NCBI GenBank assembly: GCA_026417975.1
Contig: JAOACD010000008.1
Span: 20,724-84,723, forward strand
DNA: 64,000 nucleotides
Source: Melioribacter sp.
GTDB lineage: Bacteria; Bacteroidota; Ignavibacteria; Ignavibacteriales; Melioribacteraceae
Reading direction: 5' to 3'
Below the pieces are notes generated by a model. It saw only the letters and a program-made list of their open reading frames with translations. It searched no databases and was not told where the DNA came from. This document shows positions 34,411-41,984 of this stretch, in pieces. Numbering within the stretch: position 1 is the stretch's first letter; the number at the start of each line of letters is the position of its first letter. The position numbers and the translations under genes are program-made.

Positions 34411-34794
34411 TCAAATTTCAAGATATTCTTCTGGAATTAATTTTCTACCAACGTAACCCTCGTTAATTCCATGATAGTATCTAATATCATCTTCATCACT
34501 TCGCCAGCATAAGTATACTTCCTTACCATTAATTACAGATGGAAAATCAACTAAACCGACCTCAAAATTCCAATCTTTAAATTGACATCCTAAATCCTCA
34601 AGTTCTTTTATATACTCATGAATCTTCTCTTTCAATTCTAATATCCTTATATCATCCTCAAATTTACCATTCAAAGAACGAGAAATCATTCGTGCTTCGT
34701 AAGCACAGTTTAATATATCTCTTACAATTCTCTTTACTAATGGCAGTGCTTTTTTTGCTTCTTGCGGCGTAAAATACTTTGTTTGGGTTTCCAA
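34411..34794 (-). CDS. DUF2203 family protein
   Basis: Small acidic cytoplasmic protein of unknown function. The family is recognised from TKYFTPQEAKKALPLVKRIV at the start and VGLVDFPSVINGKEVYLCWR near the end. I chose TTG at 34794 (127 residues) because AGAGG lies seven bases upstream and the homologous part begins right there. The frame also opens at an ATG at 34851, but the extra 19 residues are basic/hydrophobic and unlike the family. The first two thirds is helical (coiled-coil-like EELKEKIHEYIKELEDL region). It converges with osmC. No function is proposed. Confidence 0.85.
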   Translation of the reverse strand: METQTKYFTPQEAKKALPLVKRIVRDILNCAYEARMISRSLNGKFEDDIRILELKEKIHEYIKELEDLGCQFKDWNFEVGLVDFPSVINGKEVYLCWRSDEDDIRYYHGINEGYVGRKLIPEEYLEI

Positions 34795-34924
34795 TCGTCT
34801 ACCTCTTTTTCTTTTCTCTATAAATTTATAACTAAAAAGGATTAATCTCAAAAATAATTTAAGATTATTTTATCACTTGATAAGAATTAAATAAAAAAAT
34901 ATTTTGGGTTAGTAATATTTTAAT

Positions 34925-34936
34925 TAGTAATTACTA
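34925..34936. promoter_or_regulatory. 12-bp palindrome at the marR start, candidate operator
   Basis: TAGTAATTACTA is a perfect palindrome whose last base is the A of the marR start codon. The half TTAGTAAT is also repeated directly at 34909-34916. MarR proteins bind such AT-rich palindromes and often repress their own genes, so autoregulation is likely, but the regulator-site link is inferred from position. Confidence 0.5.
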
Positions 34937-35388
34937 TGAAAAAACTATATGGTAAAAAAATTGATCTTGCCTTAAATACTTGGATAAAATTAGCAAGAGC
35001 TTTTTCCACTTTTAACAAAAAAACTGCAGAAAATATTCGTAATTTTGGATTAACCCAACCTCAGTTCGCAGTTATAGAAGCGCTTGGACATCTTGGACCA
35101 TTAAAGGTTGGAGAATTATGCAAAAAAATGCTTGTAACTGGTGGTAATATGACCCTGGTTTTAGATAATGTAGAAAAATTAGGTTATATAGAACGAATAC
35201 ATAGCAAAGATGATAGAAGAGCAATAATCGTTCAACTAACCAAAAGTGGAAAGGAATTATTTGATAAGATTTTTTATTCTCATGCAGAGTATATTGCTGA
35301 ATTAATGTCCGTACTTACACCTGAAGAACAAAAAACACTTGGCGAGTTATTAAAGAAGCTTGGGACATCTTTACAGAAAATAAAATAA
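34936..35388 (+). CDS. MarR family transcriptional regulator
   Basis: 150 residues with the winged helix-turn-helix of MarR: TQPQFAVIEALGHLGPLKVGELCKKM (helix 2-3), recognition helix VTGGNMTLVLDNVEKLGY and the wing RIHSKDDRRAIIVQLT. Terminal helices give the dimer interface. Ligand is unknown; no cysteine suitable for peroxide sensing stands out in the core beyond the one in ELCKKM. It stands alone, 130 bases before DUF1015, and is divergent from DUF2203. A palindrome at its start codon suggests self-repression. Confidence 0.93.
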   Translation: MKKLYGKKIDLALNTWIKLARAFSTFNKKTAENIRNFGLTQPQFAVIEALGHLGPLKVGELCKKMLVTGGNMTLVLDNVEKLGYIERIHSKDDRRAIIVQLTKSGKELFDKIFYSHAEYIAELMSVLTPEEQKTLGELLKKLGTSLQKIK

Positions 35389-35518
35389 GAAAGCATTTTT
35401 AACTATTCAGCTAATTACCTAACTAACGCTGTCAAAGAACGTTTTTTTATAAAGTGTTTTACAATAATACCTTTATATACTATTTTACAACCTAAATTTT
35501 TCTTTATTAGGAGTTTTC

Positions 35519-36754
35519 ATGGCCATTATTCGTCCATTTAAGGCACTTAGACCAGATGAAAGAGTTGCTCACCTTGTTGCAAGCTTGCCTTACGACGTTG
35601 TTAATCGAGAAGAAGCTGCTAATTTAGCCAAAGGAAATCCTTTGAGCTTTCTGAGAGTTACAAGGTCAGAAATAGAAATGCCAGAAATTATAGATGTCTA
35701 TTCATCAGAAGTTTATCAAAAAGCAAAAGAAAATCTTCAAAGACTCAAAAACGAAGCCCCTCTTCTTATAGACGAAAGTCCTAATATATATGTTTACAGG
35801 TTGATTATGGGAACCCACAGTCAAGTAGGTCTTGCTGCTACTTTTTCTGTAGTCGAATATGACAATGATATTATAAAAAAACATGAAAAAACAAGAAAAG
35901 ACAAAGAAGACGATAGAACAAATCATATTTTAATTACAGAAGCTCAAACGGGTCCGGTATTTTTAACTTATCGTCCAGTGGAAGAAATTGATAAAATAGT
36001 AAATAATGTAATTAATAAAATTAATCCAATTTACGATTTTAATGCACAAGACGGAATTAATCATACCATTTGGATACTACCAAAAGAATATGTAAATAAA
36101 ATTATTAACATAATTTCAAAAGTGGATAAGCTATACATTGCAGATGGACATCATCGTGCAGCAAGTGCTAGTCGGGTTCAAAAAATAAAAAAAGCAAATA
36201 ATCCGAATCACACTGGAGAAGAAAATTATAACTTTTTTCTTGGTGTTTTATTTCCTTCAAATCAATTAAAAATAATGCCTTATAACAGAATTATTTACAA
36301 ACTTAAAATGCAGAAAAGAGATTTTATTGAAAAAATAAAAAACAATTTTATTGTCGAAGAAACAGAATTAAAACAACCAGAAAAACCAAGAACTTTCTGT
36401 ATGTATTTAGACAATAAATGGTACATGCTAAAACCAACTGATAATATCAAAAAGAGTAACAAGCATTCAGAAAACTTGGATGTAAGTATTCTACAAAATT
36501 ATTTACTGCAACCAATTCTTGGAATTGAAGACCCCAGAACAGATAAAAATATTGATTTTATTGGTGGAATTAGAGGAACAGAAGAATTGGAAAAATTGGT
36601 AAATAATGGTATTGCGGAAGTAGCTTTTTCATTGCATCCTGTTACTTTGGAGGATTTAATGACTATTGCAGATGCAAATGAAATTATGCCTCCAAAATCA
36701 ACCTGGTTTGAACCTAAATTAAGAGATGGATTACTTATCCACCTAATAAGTTAA
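35519..36754 (+). CDS. DUF1015 family protein of a serine-biosynthesis operon
   Basis: 411 residues. IRPFKALRPDERVAHLVASLPYDVV at the N-terminus, YIADGHHRAASA in the middle and the closing LMTIADANEIMPPKSTWFEPKLRDGL are the hallmarks of DUF1015, whose biochemical function is not established. The DGHHR and metal-like acidic residues hint at a phosphate or nucleotide site. It precedes serC by 30 bases and serA by one gene, an order I recall from other Bacteroidota and Firmicutes, which suggests a role in serine metabolism. The ATG follows TAGGAG. Confidence 0.9.
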   Translation: MAIIRPFKALRPDERVAHLVASLPYDVVNREEAANLAKGNPLSFLRVTRSEIEMPEIIDVYSSEVYQKAKENLQRLKNEAPLLIDESPNIYVYRLIMGTHSQVGLAATFSVVEYDNDIIKKHEKTRKDKEDDRTNHILITEAQTGPVFLTYRPVEEIDKIVNNVINKINPIYDFNAQDGINHTIWILPKEYVNKIINIISKVDKLYIADGHHRAASASRVQKIKKANNPNHTGEENYNFFLGVLFPSNQLKIMPYNRIIYKLKMQKRDFIEKIKNNFIVEETELKQPEKPRTFCMYLDNKWYMLKPTDNIKKSNKHSENLDVSILQNYLLQPILGIEDPRTDKNIDFIGGIRGTEELEKLVNNGIAEVAFSLHPVTLEDLMTIADANEIMPPKSTWFEPKLRDGLLIHLIS

Positions 36755-36784
36755 TAAAAACTAAATAAATAAAAGAGGAATAAA

Positions 36785-37873
36785 ATGGAAAAGAGAATTT
36801 ATAATTTTAGTGCAGGTCCAGCAGTATTACCAGAAGAAGTTTTGCTTGAAGCTCAGAAAGATTTGTTTTCCTATAAAGGAAGTGGAATGAGTGTAATGGA
36901 AATGAGTCATAGAGGAAAAATTTTTGATCAAATAATTAAAGAAGCTGAAGCCGATTTGAGAAAGCTTCTCGACATTAATGATAATTATGCTGTTCTATTT
37001 CTTCAAGGTGGTGCTACTTTGCAATTTTCAATGGTTCCATTAAACTTAATGCCTCCCAAAAATAAAGCCGACTATATTGTTACTGGCTATTGGGCAAAGA
37101 AAGCAATGAAAGAAGCAACAAAATTTGGGACTGTTAACATTGCTGCCTCTACTGAAAGTGAAAATTTCTCTCGTTTACCTAAACTATCGGAATTAAATAT
37201 TGATCCCGAGGCATCTTACGTACATTTTACATCAAATAATACAATTTATGGCACTCAATGGAAAACTGAACCAGAAGTAGGAAATATTCCACTTGTTTGT
37301 GATGCATCTTCCGATATTCTCCACAAAAAAATAGATGTTAACAAATATGGGTTAATTTATGCAGGTGCACAAAAAAATATTGGACCTGCTGGTGTAACAC
37401 TTGTAATTATTAGAAAAGATTTGCTTGAAAGATGTTCTGATAATCTTCCAACATATTTAAACTACAAAATTCACGTAGAAAATAATTCCTTATACAACAC
37501 TCCTCCAACATTTGGCATTTACATAGCAGGTTTAGTATTTAAGTGGTTGTTAAGTATTGGAGGATTAGATGAAATGTATAAGCGAAATGTTGAAAAAGCT
37601 AAAATATTATATGAGGCAATTGATTCAAGCGATGGATTTTACAAAGGAACCGTTGCTGTACCAGAAGACCGCTCCATAATGAACGTAACATTTAGACTGC
37701 CTAACGAAGAGCTCGAGAAAAAATTCTTAGAAGAAGCTAAGAAAAGAGATATGGATGGATTAAAAGGTCATAGAAGTGTGGGTGGTATACGCGCATCTAT
37801 TTATAATGCTTTTCCAAAGAAAGGAGTTGAAGCACTTGTAACATTTATGGAAGAATTTAGAAAAAATAATTAA
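36785..37873 (+). CDS. serC: Phosphoserine aminotransferase
   Basis: PLP enzyme that transfers the amino group from glutamate to 3-phosphohydroxypyruvate. 362 residues, typical. Start YNFSAGPAVLPEEVL, the phosphate-binding FLQGGATLQFSMVPLNL, HFTSNNTIYGTQ and the Schiff-base lysine in YAGAQKNIGPAGVT identify it. It may also act in pyridoxal phosphate synthesis. Shine-Dalgarno AGAGGA. Second gene of DUF1015-serC-serA. Confidence 0.97.
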   Translation: MEKRIYNFSAGPAVLPEEVLLEAQKDLFSYKGSGMSVMEMSHRGKIFDQIIKEAEADLRKLLDINDNYAVLFLQGGATLQFSMVPLNLMPPKNKADYIVTGYWAKKAMKEATKFGTVNIAASTESENFSRLPKLSELNIDPEASYVHFTSNNTIYGTQWKTEPEVGNIPLVCDASSDILHKKIDVNKYGLIYAGAQKNIGPAGVTLVIIRKDLLERCSDNLPTYLNYKIHVENNSLYNTPPTFGIYIAGLVFKWLLSIGGLDEMYKRNVEKAKILYEAIDSSDGFYKGTVAVPEDRSIMNVTFRLPNEELEKKFLEEAKKRDMDGLKGHRSVGGIRASIYNAFPKKGVEALVTFMEEFRKNN

Positions 37874-37882
37874 CTTAAAATT

Positions 37883-37957
37883 AACCGCAGTCACTAAAAA
37901 AATATTAAAAAGCTCAAATAACAAATATTAGATAAGCATTTATTAAGTCCTGCGGTT
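37883..37957. repeat. Short inverted repeat between serC and serA
   Basis: AACCGCAG at 37883-37890 and CTGCGGTT at 37950-37957 are exact reverse complements, 59 bases apart, in the 156-base serC-serA gap. These GC-rich 8-mers stand out from the AT-rich surroundings. They may be termini of a decayed dispersed repeat (an accgcag...ctgcggt type is familiar from other bacteria) or a long-range leader structure before serA. Evidence is weak. Confidence 0.35.
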
Positions 37958-38029
37958 TATATCTTAAAATCGATTTATTAAAACTACTTCTTGGCATTAT
38001 TTAAAAAAAATATTAATATTGTCATAGAC

Positions 38030-39268
38030 ATGCAAACAAAACAGCTTTCGTTTCCTAAAGAAAAAATTAAAGTCCTTTTACTTGAAGGTATTCATGAGAA
38101 TGCTATAAAATATTTTCAAAAAAATGGTTATACAAATGTCGAATGTTTAAAACATGCACTAAACGATGAAAACTTAATAGAAAAAATTAAAGATGTTCAT
38201 ATTATCGGTATAAGGTCTAGAACACATATTACGAAAGATGTACTCAAACATGCTAAAAAGTTGATTGCTATTGGTTGTTTTAGCATTGGTACCAATCAGG
38301 TCGATCTTCATGCTGCTAAACTCAAAGGCATTCCTGTTTTTAATGCTCCTTTCTCTAATACACGTTCTGTAGCAGAATTAGTTATTAGTGAGTGCATTTT
38401 TTTAATCAGAGGAATACCAGAAAAAAATTTCTTAGCTCATCAAGGTATATGGCAAAAAGAAGCAAAGAATTCTTATGAAGTTAGAGGGAAAAACATTGGT
38501 ATAGTTGGTTATGGTCATATAGGTTCTCAGGTTTCTATTCTTGCTGAAAGTTTAGGGATGAATGTTTATTACTATGATATAGTAAAAAAACTAAGCCTTG
38601 GCAATGCAAAGGCTTGTAGTTCATTAGATGAGCTGCTACAAATATCAGATATAGTAACACTTCATGTTCCTGAAACCGAGCTTACAAAAAACATGATTAC
38701 AAAAAGAGAATTGAGCTTAATGAAAAAAGGTTCATATTTAATTAATACATCAAGAGGAAGTGTTGTCAATCTAGATGATTTGGCAGAAGCTTTGGAAAAT
38801 AAACATTTAAATGGAGCTGCTATAGATGTTTTTCCTGAAGAACCTGTTGCTAACGGAGATAATTTCAAATGTGTACTACAAAAATACCAAAATGTAATTT
38901 TAACACCACACATTGGAGGAAGCACGGTAGAAGCCCAGGAAAATATTGCTTTAGAAGTTTCAGAAAAACTTGTTAAATATTGTGACACGGGATCTACTAT
39001 TGGAGCTACTAACTTTGTTGAAATCTCTTTAGCTCCTAACATAGATAAACAACGATATCTTCATATACATCATAACCAACCTGGAGTATTAAATAAAATT
39101 ACAAAAGTTTTCACCGCAAGAAAATTAAATATTGGCGCTCAATATTTACAAACAGACCCTTATATTGGTTATGTAATCATTGATATTGATAGTAAAGAGC
39201 ATCCTCAAGAAATATTAAAAGAACTTAAAGCCATTCCAGAAACTATAAAGGCAAGAGTATTGCTATAA
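38030..39268 (+). CDS. serA: D-3-phosphoglycerate dehydrogenase
   Basis: Oxidises 3-phosphoglycerate with NAD+, the first serine-synthesis step. From the chosen ATG 412 residues, close to the E. coli enzyme (410), which it resembles along its length: FCxGTNQVD-type GCFSIGTNQVDLHAA, the NAD loop GIVGYGHIGSQ, INTSRGSVV, catalytic His in LTPHIGGST, and a C-terminal ACT domain (about 340-412) that usually gives serine feedback inhibition. The frame opens earlier at TTG 37991, but the added 13 residues are not conserved. The gap from serC holds the inverted repeat at 37883-37957. It converges with the sugar dehydrogenase gene. Confidence 0.96.
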   Translation: MQTKQLSFPKEKIKVLLLEGIHENAIKYFQKNGYTNVECLKHALNDENLIEKIKDVHIIGIRSRTHITKDVLKHAKKLIAIGCFSIGTNQVDLHAAKLKGIPVFNAPFSNTRSVAELVISECIFLIRGIPEKNFLAHQGIWQKEAKNSYEVRGKNIGIVGYGHIGSQVSILAESLGMNVYYYDIVKKLSLGNAKACSSLDELLQISDIVTLHVPETELTKNMITKRELSLMKKGSYLINTSRGSVVNLDDLAEALENKHLNGAAIDVFPEEPVANGDNFKCVLQKYQNVILTPHIGGSTVEAQENIALEVSEKLVKYCDTGSTIGATNFVEISLAPNIDKQRYLHIHHNQPGVLNKITKVFTARKLNIGAQYLQTDPYIGYVIIDIDSKEHPQEILKELKAIPETIKARVLL

Positions 39269-39291
39269 TAAACTTTTCAACTATAAAATAT

Positions 39292-40728
39292 TTACTTTAT
39301 CATAACCATTTTTTTGGTTATTGCTCCAGTAGAAGAAAATAGACTATAAAAATAAATGCCGCTAGGATAATTCATTCCATTAAAATTAATATTGTAAATA
39401 CCAGGATTTTTAATCTCGTTAATTAAGATTGCTAATTCTTTACCAAGAATATCATAGACTTTTAATGTAATAAAGTCTGCTTTTTCAAGTATGAAACTTA
39501 TAATTGTTGATAAATTAAAAGGATTTGGATAATTCTGATATAAATCGAATTCATCATATAATCTAGATTCTTTAAGATTAGTACCTGTAACACTTACAAA
39601 TTTATATATTTTTCCACCTGCATAATCTGCAAAATAAAGTTCGTTTTGTTCATCTATACCAAATGTTGAAATACTATAGTTCGTTTTAAATAGCAATTTA
39701 TTAGTCACATTATTTTTATCATAATCTAAAGCCCATATATTACCTGTTACGAAATCCGCATAAATATATTTTCCATAAAGCTCTTTCAAGATGTTGCCTC
39801 TATAAACAAATCCACCAGTAATTGAATATCCGCCATCATCATTATGACCATACTCCCATATAGGCATTGTTAGATTTGTTGTGTCACAATTTCTCATTGG
39901 ATTATAACAATGAAACCCTTCCATTATTCTCCAACCATAATTTTTACCTTTTTCGATAATATCAATTTCTTCCCACAAATTTTGACCTACATCTGCAGCC
40001 CAAAGTTTTCCTGTTATTTTATCAAAGCTAAAACGCCAAACATTTCTCAAACCCCAAGCATAAATTTCTTCTTTAAGTCCATTTGTATTGCCCCTAAATG
40101 GATTATCATGCGGAATTGAATAAAATCTCCCCTGACTAAAATTGTTAACATCAATTCGTAAAATTTTTCCTAAATGTGATCTAAGATTTTGGGCATTATT
40201 TTGTGGATCACCAGCCGAGCCCCCATCGCCTAGCGAAATATATAAATAGCCATCCGGTCCAAAAGCGAGTTGTCCTCCATTATGATTAGAATATGGCTGC
40301 TCTATTTGCATTAAGACTAACTCGCTATTTTTATCCGCAACATTGGGGTTGTTCTTAGATACTTCAAACCTTGAAATTATTGTTCTCCTAGGATTACGAG
40401 TAGTATAATTAACAAAAAAGTAACCGTTATTTTTAAAATCGGGATGAAATGCTAACCCTAATAATCCTTGTTCCCCACCAAATAAAACTTTTTCTGTAAT
40501 ATCTAAAAAAATTTCAGCTGTCTTAACATTTGGACTGTTTTCAACTACATAAATTTTACCCGGTTGAGATACTATGAATAATCTATTTGTACCATCATTT
40601 GCATTTTGAATATCAACAGGTTGTTCAAAAGTAAGATTTGGGAAAGCAAGCTCAATTTTTAACTGAGCAGGCAATTTACTGCAACCCAAAAACAAAACTA
40701 TCAACAAAACAAAGAGAGTTCTAATCAT
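39292..40728 (-). CDS. Secreted PQQ-dependent sugar dehydrogenase-like protein with T9SS sorting domain
   Basis: 478 residues. Six-bladed beta-propeller of the soluble glucose/aldose dehydrogenase (GSDH/Asd) family: FEQPVDIQNANDGTNRLF, LLGLAFHPDFKNNGYFFV, NHNGGQLAFGPDGYLYISLG and WGLRNVWRFSFD are the recurring blocks. The last about 80 residues form a type IX sorting domain beginning with LYQNYPNPFN and ending KKMVMIK. The N-terminus has both a lipobox-like LFLGC and a possible signal-peptidase-I site (LPAQ), so processing is ambiguous. Leader has GGAGGTTAT before ATG and a TACTTTTG -7-like octamer at 40787-40794. The role is oxidation of an extracellular aldose, if PQQ is available; no pqq genes are seen here. 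Confidence 0.9.
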   Translation of the reverse strand: MIRTLFVLLIVLFLGCSKLPAQLKIELAFPNLTFEQPVDIQNANDGTNRLFIVSQPGKIYVVENSPNVKTAEIFLDITEKVLFGGEQGLLGLAFHPDFKNNGYFFVNYTTRNPRRTIISRFEVSKNNPNVADKNSELVLMQIEQPYSNHNGGQLAFGPDGYLYISLGDGGSAGDPQNNAQNLRSHLGKILRIDVNNFSQGRFYSIPHDNPFRGNTNGLKEEIYAWGLRNVWRFSFDKITGKLWAADVGQNLWEEIDIIEKGKNYGWRIMEGFHCYNPMRNCDTTNLTMPIWEYGHNDDGGYSITGGFVYRGNILKELYGKYIYADFVTGNIWALDYDKNNVTNKLLFKTNYSISTFGIDEQNELYFADYAGGKIYKFVSVTGTNLKESRLYDEFDLYQNYPNPFNLSTIISFILEKADFITLKVYDILGKELAILINEIKNPGIYNINFNGMNYPSGIYFYSLFSSTGAITKKMVMIK

Positions 40729-40838
40729 ATAACCTCCATTATTAATTTTCTTAACAAAAATTTTTTTGAAAAGTTCTTTTTATAAACAAAAGTATTTTTA
40801 TTGAAAACAATTTTTTAGCATCTAACTTTTTTCATTTT

Positions 40839-40846
40839 TATCTTTG
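40839..40846 (+). promoter_or_regulatory. Possible -7 element upstream of the redoxin gene
   Basis: TATCTTTG matches TAnnTTTG, 34 bases before the ATG at 40881. No TTG at the 20-base distance, so the call rests on the octamer alone. The leader then has AAAGGAAA as ribosome-binding site. Confidence 0.3.
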
Positions 40847-40880
40847 TAATGTATTCAATCAATAAAAAGAAAGGAAAAAA

Positions 40881-41465
40881 ATGAAGTTAATAAATAAACT
40901 TTTCTTAATATTATTGACTGTTTCTTTATTCAAACTATCTACATTAATTGCTTCCGATGAATCAGTAAGGAAAGTAGAAAATTTCAAGCTGAAAGATTAC
41001 AATGGTAAAGAATATCAATTAATTGATTTCAAAAACTCAAAAGCTATTGTAATTATTTTTATTGCTACCCAATGCCCTATTTCTAACGCATATAATTCCC
41101 GAATGGAAAAGTTATACCAAGAGTACAAAGACAAAGGTATTAGTTTTATTGGTATAAATTCAAACAAGCAAGAAAGTATTGAAGAAATTAAAGCTCATGC
41201 AAAAAACAATAATCTAAACTTCATAATACTAAAAGATTATAATAATATTATAGCAGACAAATTCAAAGCATCGGTTACACCAGAAGTTTTTGTCTTAAGT
41301 CCCGAATTTGAAGTGTTATATCACGGAAGAATTGATGATTCAAGAAAAGAAGAAGAAGTTAAAAGTCAAGATTTGAGAAATGCACTAAATGAAATATTAG
41401 AAGGTAAAAAAGTAACTAAAGCAGAAACAAAGGCATTTGGTTGTACAATCAAAAGGGTAAACTGA
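40881..41465 (+). CDS. Exported redoxin-domain (AhpC/TSA-like) protein
   Basis: 194 residues. N-terminal signal (about 5-24), then the thioredoxin-like fold with FIATQCPISNAYNSRM: a single reactive cysteine in TQCPISN where thioredoxins have CxxC. The body IGINSNKQESIEEIKAHAKNN and SVTPEVFVLSPEF (cis-Pro) is that of the redoxin family often found beside TlpA. A second cysteine sits near the C-terminus (AFGCTIKRVN) and could be the resolving one, as in AhpC-type proteins. It is one base upstream of the TlpA-like gene, suggesting a joint periplasmic redox task, such as thiol or peroxide handling. Confidence 0.88.
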   Translation: MKLINKLFLILLTVSLFKLSTLIASDESVRKVENFKLKDYNGKEYQLIDFKNSKAIVIIFIATQCPISNAYNSRMEKLYQEYKDKGISFIGINSNKQESIEEIKAHAKNNNLNFIILKDYNNIIADKFKASVTPEVFVLSPEFEVLYHGRIDDSRKEEEVKSQDLRNALNEILEGKKVTKAETKAFGCTIKRVN

Positions 41466-41466
41466 C

Positions 41467-41961
41467 ATGCGCAAAAACTTTCTTATGGTTATTCTGGTAT
41501 TAATTACAATAGGGTTTAAATTTTATGAATCTGACAACAGCGTAATAGAAAAAATTGATAAGAATAAACTCCAAAAATTAATAAAAGAACGCAAAGGCAA
41601 AGTTTTATTCTTAAATGTTTGGGCTACATGGTGTGCTCCTTGCAGAGAAGAATTTCCTTCTATAGTAAAGCTTTCAAATGAATTTAAGGATGTAGATTTT
41701 GTAGGAATTAGTGTTGATTTTCCTGAAGAAGTAGAAACGAAAATAATCCCATTCTTAAAAAGTAATAAATCTACATTTACAAATTATGTTAATTCACTTG
41801 AAGACGATGAGGAACTAATTAATTTATTAAACGAAAAATGGAGCGGGGCTATACCGGCTACTTTTATTTTTGATAAGAAAGGAAAACTACTTTACTTTCT
41901 AGAAGGGAAAAAGAGTTACGAAGAGTTTAAAAAACATATTGAGAAAGCAAGAAAACATTAA
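41467..41961 (+). CDS. TlpA-like thioredoxin, membrane-anchored or periplasmic
   Basis: 164 residues. N-terminal hydrophobic anchor (4-17), then the thioredoxin fold with WATWCAPCREEFPS (CAPC active site) and the cis-Pro in GAIPATFIFDKKG. TlpA/ResA-type proteins reduce disulfides outside the cytoplasm, for example in apocytochrome c before heme attachment, which would fit the cytochrome-rich genome; direct evidence is lacking. Starts one base after the redoxin gene stop. Its stop codon lies in the loop of a 13-bp hairpin (41940-41974). Confidence 0.9.
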   Translation: MRKNFLMVILVLITIGFKFYESDNSVIEKIDKNKLQKLIKERKGKVLFLNVWATWCAPCREEFPSIVKLSNEFKDVDFVGISVDFPEEVETKIIPFLKSNKSTFTNYVNSLEDDEELINLLNEKWSGAIPATFIFDKKGKLLYFLEGKKSYEEFKKHIEKARKH

Positions 41962-41974
41962 TCTTGCTTTCTCA
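41940..41974. terminator. Bidirectional terminator hairpin over the TlpA stop codon
   Basis: Arms 41940-41952 (tgagaaagcaaga) and 41962-41974 (tcttgctttctca) pair perfectly over 13 bp; the 9-base loop contains the TlpA stop TAA. It lies 11 bases beyond the stop of the convergent phosphatase gene. On the minus strand the stem is followed by a T-rich run, on the plus strand by a weaker one. Confidence 0.75.
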
Positions 41975-41984
41975 TTAATAAAAT

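Noticed and set aside
37874..38029. A T-box or known riboswitch before serA
   Set aside because: Only an 8-bp inverted repeat is present; no T-box sequence, specifier loop or terminator/antiterminator pair is visible.
38662..39042. 126-codon open frame on the minus strand inside serA
   Set aside because: Antisense shadow of a fully conserved enzyme, Ser/Pro-rich composition typical of reverse-complement coding sequence.
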